A stretch of DNA of 64,000 nucleotides from Stichopus chloronotus (taxonomy: Eukaryota > Echinodermata > Holothuroidea > Aspidochirotida > Stichopodidae). Made by a program: the position numbers and the translations under genes. Location: positions 13,187,526 through 13,251,525 of the forward strand of contig CM037849.1 of assembly GCA_021234535.1 (NCBI GenBank), in the 5' to 3' direction. The notes below the pieces were generated by a model. That model had not been told where the DNA came from. It was given only the letters and a program-made list of their open reading frames with translations, and did no database searches. Positions 12,101 to 24,100 of the stretch are shown piece by piece; the stretch's first letter is position 1, and every line of letters begins with the position of its first letter.

Positions 12101-15100
12101 TGGAGGAGATCCGAGCCCGCAACCACTCCCAGCATAAGATTGATGCTGACATGGAGCACGAAGCCGCATCAGAACGTAAGACAAGATACTTTTTTTTTCT
12201 TTGCACATCTCTGCCAGTATGGGCATCTTGGGACTGGTTGCCTTCTCTCTCTGGTGGTAAATAGGTTCACTGTCTCTTTCAGTTGCTGGGTATCAGGCGG
12301 TTCTCCGAATTTGGTTTAGGAACATGTGGTGAAATCTTTTAATTTTTCAAAAACGCTCAAAATTTTCTGTTCTGCAGTATGACAATTATTTGGGTTGATG
12401 TTAAGATATAGATGCTGCTCAGCAGTATATGAGTTTTGGTGTCGTCTGGTTTTACGAAGAAACCACTGTCAAAATCAAATTGTCTGGGTTTTCATTCACT
12501 TTGCAATCATGACAATGAATATTGTTAAATGTCTAAAAAGCTGGCTTTTTATGAAGACTACAGGGAAAACTAACTGCTGCATGCATACTTAAACGTGGTC
12601 GAGGAATCTGGATTCAGGGGAAAGGTTGGAGGGACATTCGGGTAGGGAAAAAGGCAACGGTTTGTAAGTCATCATCCATAACCTCATCAAGTGTATCTCT
12701 TGTGCCAGAATAGATAAGAATCAGTCAATGTCTTTCTTTGATGCATGTCTTTGACGCAACTGCCTCGCCGGTAGCACTTTCTTCTCTTCTTGTTTGGCAG
12801 TGCTCCAAAGAGCTCTCAGCCTCCACAATGCCTCGCAAGACCTTCTGGGCCACGTGCGCAACGTCTCTGAGGATTTGGACGGCTTCACAGAGAAGGTCAA
12901 TGAGCTGAAGAATCTGACCTCAGTGGCAGGGGAGAATGTGAAGCAGGCATCTGCAGCATTGGGCAAGAATTTCACTTCAGCCGTGGCTGTAAGAACCTTA
13001 CCAAAGTTATTCTTGAATTGTAATGTCACCATGGCAACTGAGTGGGAATTGTCACAACCAAATTTTCAGGTTGGGCCAATTCTTGCTTCTCAAGCTGTGG
13101 AGACGCTTTAAATCTTGTGATATAGTTAATTGACGTTACTTCGCAGGGTGTGACTCACTGTAATTTTCTCTTGTGTAATGTTCTCTTCTTTTGTAAGTGC
13201 ATGGTATCGCAGATGGGTCTTCGGCTCCCAGGTTAAGGCATCTTTTCTAGAAGGACACTAGAAAGACTAAAAAATCATGTTAAATTTTTTTTTCTTTTGA
13301 AGTAGATGGATGTTAAGATGGGGCAAGAGGGTAGATTAACCAGCTACAGTTCAAAAGATTCCTTTGAAATATTGTGAGGAGATTAGTAGTAGTACTATCT
13401 ATTAGTAGCAGTAGTTGTATTAGTAATGGTAGTAGCAGCAGTAATGGCAGTAGAAGCAGTAGTAACATTATTAGTGGTATTAGTAATAGCAGTTGTCCTA
13501 TTGGCAATAGAAGCAGTAGTAGCATTATTAGTGATGGCAGTAATAGTAATGGTAGCCCTAATGGCAGTATAGGCTGTAGCAGCATTAGTAGTAGCAGAAG
13601 TAATAGTAATAGTATTAGTAGCCCTAATAGCAGTAGCAGTTGCAGAAGTAATAGCAGTAGTTGCTCTAATGGCAGTAGAGGCATTACTAAAATAAGTAGG
13701 AGCAGTCCCTTGAAAACAGGTTAGATTGGGTGATGGAGGTGCTGATGATGGGGATTTAAAAAAAGCCACTTATTTATTTCTTCATCATGAAAAGGATGTT
13801 AAAAGACAGTGCTCATTTTGTTGGTTTGTTCGCTCTAGGAAGCTAAAAGAGACATCAAACAGTTGTACAGCCAAGCCCAGGAGGAGAATGACCAGGCCCT
13901 CGACCTGATAGAACTAGCAGATGCCTTCCTGGAAGATGCCAAAGCTGCTGTGCAGGTATGTCTGTCCTCTATGTGCTAGGGGTCTATGGAAAAATGAAAG
14001 ATTTAATTTTTTTTAGAACCATCAAGATAAAGGGAAAAGATATTACGTGGTGTTGAGGGCTTGTCAACCTGTGGTGTGCAGTGTCTTCCTTAGTGCATCA
14101 ATGACCCATGAACACTTTATAGGGTGAGAAAAAGTATTTTCTGTTGGAAAGTAACATTGCGTTTTGCTGTGATTGTAATATGCATACGTGTATCCTTTTC
14201 AATTGAATGTGAAATAATTCTGATCGATCAGATTGTGGAGAATCTTGCTTGACAAAAAAAAAAGAAGCATCTCCGCCATTTTCCGTTGATATCTTAGTTA
14301 ACATATGTTGTCTTTCATGTACATTCTACATTTTGATCTGAGTCTGATGCAGTGGTATTAAACAAATCACTGCTTTTGCTTTGCTCTGTGCACCTCAGGT
14401 GACGGCAGCCAACGCGTCCACACTAGACGCTGCCAACAACAAAATGGATAATCAGTTGGCTAATCTGGAGTCCGCTTACAACAGCACCAAAGACGTCGTC
14501 TCTGACTCTGAGAAACATGCTGCCAACTTGACCGAACAGGCCGATCTTTTAGAAGGGTGAGTCATCGGAGGCTGATTGTTAGATTTGTCCATTAGTTGAA
14601 TTCTTCTTTGATAAGAGACGAAGTATCTCAATGACTTGCCTCACCCCCCCCCCCATTCCCCCTTTACCACTTTCCCCATCGTCGATAATATAGGAAGTAT
14701 CATGCTGCAATTAAGTCACAGACTGAAGCACATGAAATAGCCTTACCTTAATTTTTTCACAGAGGGTTTAAAAATTGTGTTCGCTCAAACATTTGAAGTC
14801 TGTATTTCTCTAACCTGAAGGTCTAGTCTCTCTGTCCAGTGGACAAAGAAAAGATACCTTAAAAGCTAAATTATCTTTGGTCGTTCATGTCGTTGGCTCA
14901 CAAATTTTTGTCAAACAGTCCCAACGGACTTGGCCTTCCCTGACATTCTTGACCCATGCGTGGCTGGTTGCTAAACATTGATTCATTGCAAATGTAAATT
15001 CTTTCATTTAACTCCTCAACAGGTCCCTACTCACTCACTTTTATCCATATTTTGACACTCCGTGCCTTCCATAACATCTCTTAATCATTGATTTCTTTTT

Positions 15101-18100
15101 CCCTTTTTTTCATGCCCCGTCTTCACCTCTTACCGACCTCACCTGTCCCTCACAATGCCCCTCTCAGGTTGCTGGTATCAACGAAGGAATCAGCCGACAA
15201 TGCCCTGCAGGCCGCCAACGCATACAGCAACATCGTAGCGGCCATTGAGGATGCAGAGAAGGCCGCCCTCAATGCCATGAATGCCAGCAGTTTGGCCAGA
15301 CAGGAGGTAATTCTAACTCTCGCATTTTCCCCCGAAGTTCTCGTTAACGTTTTGCCAGTGTGCCTGATCCTTGTTCCCTATCCCTTTGAACACCGTGACG
15401 ACAAGGATTCCCATAGAAATATTATCTGAAGTTTATAGGGAAATAGGGTGTTTAGAATACACCAACATGGCATACAAAGAAAATAGCTTTAATCATTGTT
15501 AAAACCATTCAGTCTCATCATGAAATAAACATCTGCAAAACCTTCATCTCCTCAAAATATTATGGATGTGATGAGTAACGGAAGATGCATCATTTGAATT
15601 TAAAAAAGTTTGGGTTAACAAATTATTGATTAGCAACAAATAACTGAGTTTCTGTCTGTGAGAAGCTTACTTATTCAAATTAGGGCTATTGTCCTTCCTT
15701 ATTTTGAATCTATCATTCTATGTCCACAGACATTGGTTTTAAAAATATGGTTGTTTTCTGTAAAAACAAAGGCCTTGTTTCCCTTTAAAGGGATTGGGCA
15801 TTTAAGGAAATTGATATTTCATAGAAATTAGGAATATTTTTCTCCCAATAGACCATGCAATTCATAGGAAATTTTTAAGAAATATTCATTTAAAAATGGT
15901 ACATTGCCAAAAGGGAATTTGTGATGTCACTCAGGTACAACTCACATGGATATCCTTGTATTTTTATAATCTTGACTGTCTGCAAAGAAAACTTAGAACA
16001 GTTATATAATATAAATATTGTTCATGTTATGAAATCAATACCAAATATGCTTTAAGGTATGCTTGTAACATTGATGGCAGTCATGTGTGAAATATGTGTT
16101 GTTTTATCTCATGTTGCATTGTTTAAATACTTTAAAATTCCGATCCTGTGAGGTCATATTGTCACTCTCTTTAAGTGAACGTTATTTCACTGGCGTGAAG
16201 ATACCTAGGGTCATCATTTGGAAAGGTCTACTATACTGGAAACTTTAAAGATTTTGAACAGATTTTTACAGATGGTAAAACAGTTCTTACTCTCACTGTA
16301 AAGTAAAGGAAACGAAACAGCAGTTCTTTTTTATTTAAATGTATCATCATTCTCTGAGAAAGGTGTCGCTGGAACTTGACATGAGCAGGTAAACATTAAC
16401 AGGTTTGACTCAAAATCGGACATTATCACTTGCATGATTTATCAAGACGTTGGCATTTGCTAATCTCTCCATTGGCGATGACCACATCTAAAATGAATGC
16501 TAATCCTTCTCTCTCACCCATCAAGGCTGACCTGTTCGGAACCCAACCGGCAGATTCTCTGAAGCAGAGCAATAAACTAGTGACCAAGGGGCAGAAAGCC
16601 AACAAGAAACTCCAAGGTATGGGTGCTATTTCAAAAGTAACAACAAACTGCCTTTGCAGATTTTCTAGAAAGGTGTGACCTGTGCTTCCATAATAGTTAT
16701 TTTTTTTTTTGCAAGTCCCATGTTGGACATGTATGTTGATATACCAACTTAAACATGTGCTTAACAGCCAGAGGAGGATGGCTCGTGTATAGCGAAACAA
16801 ACTTTTCTCAGAAAAGACCCTCAATGAAACAGTGATGTTGTGAATGATTTTGTCAAAAAAGTTGCTATTCCTGACGGTCGCTGGGGGAAACTATTATTTC
16901 ACCGTTTTCCTCCGATAACGCTCTTTACCATCCTAAATGGTCACAATTGGTGAGTTACATTTTTCTTCTGATCTGCCAGGGGGTGTCAACTTTTTTGACA
17001 TCCACAGGGTTTTGCGTAGCAACACTGTTTCGATGAATACTGTCCGTTGCTTTAAATTTCTGGATCATGAAGTTTCTCACGTTCAGCAAAGCTTTTAGAA
17101 ATGTCTATGACAAGGCAGTGCTCAAAATCGGAGATGTGACTGGTCACGCAAAACAGTCACAGGGATGGTGCAAATGAAGTTCTCTGTCACGTCTTCTGTT
17201 TCAGACCTGGAAGATGACCTGACCAACGCTGCAGAGTCTGTCAACGAGGCCATGGGCAAGCTGGACGACGTGCAGTCTGATCTCTCTGAAATAGAACGGG
17301 GAATGATGGCCATACCTTCAGGTATGCAGGGGAAAACTGTCAGTGGTCTCAAGAATTTGCCCTTGAGTCACGCCAATTTCACTCTTTTGAAGACTTGTGA
17401 CTTTTCCTACTTTCTGATGGTTGGACCTTTCCGCTACTTTTTCTGTTCGTTCCTTTTAAAATTCGCATGTAATCCTAACATCGACAAAAGAGAGAGAAAA
17501 AAAGTGAAAAGCAGTTGAAGTATATTGTGTTCTTTCTATGGTACATAATTGCCAATTGTAACAGGAACCGGGAGGGGGGATGGGGGACAAGTTTGTGAGT
17601 GTCGGAAAGCGTCATAAAGTCGTCAGCAATCATGGTCGGTATTAATGGAAACTACTCCTGTGTGGTTGAACAAGATCTACTTTTGTTCTATATAGTTGTT
17701 GATCTGTATGAAATGTCTCTTTTTTTTTCCTTTTACGTAATTATGACCTAAGTTTCTGTTTCATGAAATTGAAGAATTTCTGAATGTTCATTGTAACTCA
17801 CAGCCAGCAGTGAGTGTGACATACGGGTCTGTGGCGAGAGAGATGATTCCTGCAGGCCAGGGTTCACCGGTGACAACTGCAATGTCGGTAAGAACACCTT
17901 TTGACAGACAGCCATTCATAAGTTAGTCAATGTAAACCTTCTAACTGTGCTGAAATGACATCTTTCGACAGCCGTTTAACAGACTTTATGATCCTTCGCA
18001 GATATTTATCCCCATCGTAGTTATTTGTAACAGCTATCTTGAAGTCGGTGAGAAATAGTATCGGAAAGGCTCATCAAACCCCGTGATGAAGACACCTTGT

Positions 18101-21100
18101 TGTCATAGTGGTGATTTTCTTAATAGTTGTGAAGGAAGGACGTTAATTAAACCATGTTAGGTCTCCTGCAGTCACTGCCACTCTATTTCGTGCATTTGGA
18201 CATGTCCACGCACCCCTGAGTGACTGATGCACCAGGCCAAAGCATTTAATGTAAACTGAGTAGTTCTTGTCAATGGATCAAATTAACAAGTATGCATCAA
18301 TTTGTGATATTTCAAGAAATCCCAATTGTGATTCTAGTTCATGTCAGCTTTGCGATAGTCTCAAATCAGTATTTTCTCTGGTCCCCACCCGAAAAGTCGA
18401 ACATCTCTTGAATCGTTTGAAAGCCGAAACCACTATTTTGCAGGTGACTGCTCCACATGCAATGCCTGAGCTCAGGGAGCTCTGTAAATCTGGAGCTGGT
18501 ATTGAATAATAAGTCACAAAGTTGTCAAATGCAGACTCACCTGAGTATTGCCACATGCTTTTTTTTCAAGCATCTGCAAATCAGATGGGTTTAATGGCTA
18601 TGAAACAACTTCAGACACCAAAGGCAGAAACCCACTGATCTACTTGTTCACACTATTTCATCCTTTGCTTAATGCTGTGGTCTCGGCAGTTCTTAAGTTC
18701 TGGTTGTCTTTGCTCCAGTCTTGTGTCATTTCCACAGTTTTTCTTTGTGTGCTGTCATTACCAGAATTGTTAAATGGAGACAGAATCGGAGAGATAGTAG
18801 GTGTAGATATTCTGTCGTCCACCCCCACGAGTAAACAGTTTATTAAATTTTATCTGTCATTGAAACCCACAATGCAATTCTTCATGTCACCTCTCCCCTA
18901 CGACGATCCGTTCATCTTCCTCTCTGGTCGTTCTCTCTCCAGCCGCTCTCAGCGAAGAGGCGCTGGAAGCTAAGATGCAGGCAATGGACGCCAGCATGCG
19001 AGCCGAGATGGCAGCCTTCACCGTCAGCCAAATAAGCGGGGAATTAGACTACTTGCACGATTTGGTCACCGTCACCATCCCAGACTACATCGATGAAACC
19101 AACATCGAAGCAGCGCAAGCCCAGGCACAAGGTGCGTTCTTGGTGGAAGTGATGGGAAGGAGGGACCGCTCGGTCTCAAAGAAATGGGAGGAGGGGGGGG
19201 GCACAGAGGGGTGGTTTGAGGAATTAACATTTGAGTTGGGTGGTAGGAAATCTTGCATCCAGTAGAAATGACCTTGAGGGTGGTTGATGAGAATATGAAG
19301 TTGAAGGAGGATAAGAACAGCTCTCTTAAGTCTTTTAAACACAGCAAACAGTGTCATAGAAATGGGAGATGGAGGAGGGGGGTGAGGGGTGGTTATGAGG
19401 TGATGGAAATAAAATGAAGTAATGAGGTTAATAGATTACCAATGATCAACTTCTTCATCATCATCAACTACTTGAATCATCTTCATTCTCTTGAATAAAC
19501 TCCTGCTTTTGTGTAATAATAAAAAAATGGTCTCATTTACCCCTTCCCAGTCACCCAGGGTAGGGAGATCATGGCGAGCTTTCAAGATCTGGAGCAGACC
19601 CTGCACGACCAGCACACCTCCATTTTGAACATCTCGAAGAACGTGTTGGGCAGCCTGGACGAGCTCAGAGAGATGATAGGCTATGCCAGAACTCTTGCTC
19701 AGGGGGTGAGTTCTTCTTGACTTCAGTTGCATTTTTTTTTTACTTTGATTGCATGAAAGCGCCAGTCTGAGTTTGTTGCTGGAATTTGACCTTCTGAAAG
19801 AGGTCTTTGTCCCATGTTCCTCAAACAAAAATGTAATCAGTAGAATGATTTTTGGGATGAAAGAACTATAAAGCTGAGTGAAAAACAGTTTTAAAGATCT
19901 TTGTCCCATGTTCCTGGAACAAAAACATACCCAGTTGAATGATTCTTGGGGCGAAAACACTATAAATCTGAGTGAAAAACAGGTTTTGAAGAAAGTATCA
20001 CGGCAACAGCTATATGCACTATGAGGATGACATTTGCAATTTCGTTGGGAAGTTGGAAATCAATATTTGTATTTTGGGTGGAAGTTACTCTAAGAAGAAG
20101 CGATGCAGACACATTTTAGTGGCTTAGGAGCTTCTAAATTGTCCTCCAGTTCGCTTACCTAGGTTTTGCTTGATCTTCATTTTTCGCCTCTGAGTATTTC
20201 TTTTATGCAAGCGTTGCCTGGGACTCGAAGGTAAAAAGCAGTGTTTTGGTCTGGTCACCACAATCCGTGGCCAAAGACTGAGTCCGGGTCACCACGGCCC
20301 AAGGCCGAGCCCAAGCCACCACCCTTCGAGGCCAGGTCGGAGTCACCATCTTCAGAGTCTGAATCTCTGAGTCACCATGTTTTGAACCTCGCAGAGAAGT
20401 CTTTGACAATATCATATGACTTAAAGCTCTCCTGCAGTGTAGATGCCAGTGTTGTCTTTTATACTAATGCATAATGATTTTGTGGCCATTAAACTTAAAG
20501 TTGCAAGTTTAAGCTATTTTAATCACTGATGCTCTGAAAGTTAATCTCTTCAGCAAACACACTTCACTGAGCTCTGTGAGATGCTAGAGTTTATTCACAT
20601 ATCCACTGTAGTCACTAGCTTTGAATTGAACATCCTGTTGCCAGAACTACCTCCACTGGCTGGAGGTCATTGTGTGCACAGCTAATAGAGATGTTTGATT
20701 GGTTATGTCATAAATCCACAGTCAGACGGTGGAGGATGCTTCTCAACACTCACTAAAACCAACTGGAAAACCCGCCGCACAGCCCATGCGGTGGGTTTTT
20801 AGATGCAACCTAAATCTAATGGCCATTAGAGAGGTATGGGTCCGTTAGGTAGTAACTTCCAAAACTCTTAAAGGAAAGGTTCAATAACCCAATCATGTGA
20901 ATCAATGAATGATACATGTGTATTATCAATACCATTATACCCCCAGGATTACTGGTCCCATATGGGCCATATGGGCCATACGGACCACGCAATGAATTTT
21001 TTCAAAATGTCTCTTTTTCTGCAGGTTTTGCCCTTGCAATGTGAAAGGTTTGGTAGGTTGTCATACAGTACCGAGTGTTTACCTCTTGTTTCAGTGAATG

Positions 21101-24100
21101 TAATGGGAGACTTGACAACACCACACGGTAGTAGATCATTCGTGCAATGTTAATTTTGTACAACATGGCTGCCAAACAATCGTTGCCGTTGATGTTGGAG
21201 TGGAGGTTGAGACAAAACGAGGGAAAAATGGACCTGTTTTATGAGTAGTAAAGAAAAGCAAAGTTTCCTGTTGGTTTCTCGATTCTTACATTTGGCTGTC
21301 TTCTTTCTCAATCAGATACAAGTGGCAGCCAAACTGGAATCTGATAGCATCCTCCAGCTGAGAGCACCAGTGGTGGAAGAGCAGCCCCAGTCAGTTACAT
21401 CCATCTCCATGTACTTCCAGACGAAGGAACCAAATTCACTTCTCTTCTACGGAGCAGCACCGGATCCTTCTGTAAGTTTCCGTCTGGCACGTTGCTTGGC
21501 TTTTGTCGTCACCGATGCTCTCACAGGTGTCGGCAGTGGCAATACCTTAACCTGCACGATGATAATCGCCCGGTGGATCTGTAAATGTAATGTCTTTAAG
21601 TGTCAGCAGTGGCAATGGTCAAGCCTGCCAACAGTGTTCTCATGGATAACCTGGGTACCTGGGTACCCGCACAACATTTTATTACCTGGATCCAAAATCA
21701 CCACCCGATTCCTTCGTGAAGTGAAAAACGACACAACCACTGAGTGAAGACGCTGTGTCAGATTGTCAAATTTCGTGCACTGCATACAGCAAATAGCTCA
21801 TAAGAGAATTTTCTTCTCTTACTCAAGAGAAATAGGTGATTCTATTCATGAGTAAGTGTAGTCAAGTGTATGTAGAGCACTAGTAAGATCCCTCTGCACA
21901 AATGTGATGCACAGCACTGTGGGAATAGCAGTGGTAATGATGCAGTCAAAGTTTTTTGACGGGTACCCGGGTATACGAATGCCACTTCGTTTGTCAGATC
22001 CAAAATGACTACCCGATTCCTCCATAAAGTGAAAAAGACACAACCAGTGAGTGAACACACTGTAATAGATTTGCTGCATTTCACCTGCTATACACAGCGA
22101 ATAGTTCATAATGGAATTTAGTTCTTTTTCTCAAGGGAAGTCGGTGGTCCTATTCATTAGAAGGTGTAGGCGAGTGTATGTAGCGTACGAGTAAGATCCC
22201 TCTACTCAAATGTGATGTACAGTAGTGTTGAAATACCAATGTTAATGATAGAGTTGATGCTATGCCATGTTGTATTAGCAATGGATGTCAGTGAGCCTGC
22301 TGATAATCCCCAGTGAATTTGTTTAATGCTATGCCATGTTGTATGAGCAATGGATGTCATTGAGCCTGCTGATAATCCCCAGTGAATTTGTTTAATGCTA
22401 TGCCATGCTGTATGAGCAGTGGATGTCATTGAGCCTGCTGATAATCCCCAGTGAATTTGTTTAATGCTATGTCATGTTGTATGAGCAATGGATGTCATTG
22501 AGCCTGCTGATAATCCCCAGTGAATTTGTTTGATGCTATGCCATGCTGTATGAGCAGTGGATGTCATTGAGCCTGCTGATAATCCCCAGTGAATTTGTTT
22601 AATGCTATGCCATGTTGTATGAGCAATGGATGTCATTGAGCCTGCTGATAATCCCCAGTGAATTTGTTTAATGCTATGCCATGCTGTATGAGCAGTGGAT
22701 GTCATTGAGCCTGCTGATAATCCCCAGTGAATTTGTTTAATGCTATGTCATGTTGTATGAGCAATGGATGTCATTGAGCCTGCTGATAATCCCCAGTGAA
22801 TTTGTTTGATGCTATGCCATGCTGTATGAGCAGTGGATGTCATTGAGCCTGCGGATAATCCCCAGTGAATTTGTTTAATGCTATGTCATGTTGTATGAGC
22901 AATGGATGTCGTTGAGCCTGCTGATAATCCCCAGTGAATTTGTTTAATGCTATGTCATGTTGTATGAGCAGTGGATGTCGTTGAGCCTGCTGATAATCCC
23001 CAGTAAATTTGTTTAATGCTATGTCATGTAGTATGAGCAATGGATGTCATTGAGCCTGCTGATAATCCCCAGTGAATTTGTTTAATGCTATGCCATGTTG
23101 TATGAGCAATGGATGTCATTTAGCCTGCTGATAATCCCCAGTGAATTTGTTTGATGCTATGCCATGCTGTATGAGCAGTGGATGTCATTGAGCCTGCTGA
23201 TAATCCCAGTAATTTTAATGCTATGTCATGTGTATGAGCAATGGATTTAATGATAATCCTGATTTGTCTATGCATGTGTAGATGAGCCTGCATATCCCGA
23301 GATTGTATTTATGAGTTGTATGAGCCTTGCTGGATAATCCCCAGTGAATTTGTTTAATGCTATGTCATGTTTATGAGCAGTGGATGTCGTTGAGCCTTTG
23401 GATAATCCCTAGTAATTGTTTAAAACTGCTATGTCAGGTTTGTAAGAGCAATGGATTCATTGAGCCTGCTGATAATACCCAGTGAATTTGTTTGTAATTC
23501 TATGTCATTTTGTATGAGCAATGGATGTCGTTGAGCCTGCTGATAATCCCCAGTGAATTTGTTTAATGCTATGCCATGTTGTATGAGCAATGGATGTCAT
23601 TTAGCCTGCTGATAATCCCCAGTGAATTTGTTTAATGCTATGTCATGTTGTAGGAGCAGTGAAAGTCTTTGAGCCTGGTGATAATCCCCTGTGAATTTTT
23701 CGATACTATATCATATTTTACCAGCAGTGACAGTCATTGTGTTTGCTAATTATGCCTAGTGAATTGTAAATGCTTTAGCTGGTTGTATCAGCAGTGGTCT
23801 TCTTAGCTCCTCAAGTTGCCTGCATTTCACACACGCAGTTTACACCTCCCTCTTCCAGAATGGGTACGTGGCCATCGAACTGGTGGATGGGGAAGCTGTA
23901 TTCAAGTTTAACCTAGGTGACAGCTATGTGGAGCTTCCACTCGGCATTAATGTTGCTGATGGCCAGTGGCACCAGCTGGTGGCCGAAAGGTGAGACACGT
24001 AACCAGAGCCGATCCACGTCGCCATGGTCGTTAATTCTCACCGGGTTTAAGGTTAAGAAATGAGTAAAGTTGCATCTAGTTTTACGACAAATATCAGATA

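Noticed and set aside
13313..13769. Leu-, Thr- and Ser/Asn-rich open frames on both strands
   Set aside because: By-products of the degenerate AGN trinucleotide tract in intron 11.
20767..20800. Hairpin followed by T run as a rho-independent terminator
   Set aside because: The sequence is a eukaryotic intron; bacterial termination does not apply.
22202..23040. Minus-strand frames with a 23-residue repeat ([27 protein letters not shown] unit)
   Set aside because: The 69-bp period is divisible by three, the frames break at unit changes, and the array is intronic with many indels at its right end.
22258..23760. Regular repeats that could suggest a CRISPR array
   Set aside because: The whole 69-bp unit is repeated with no unique spacers, and the context is a eukaryotic intron.
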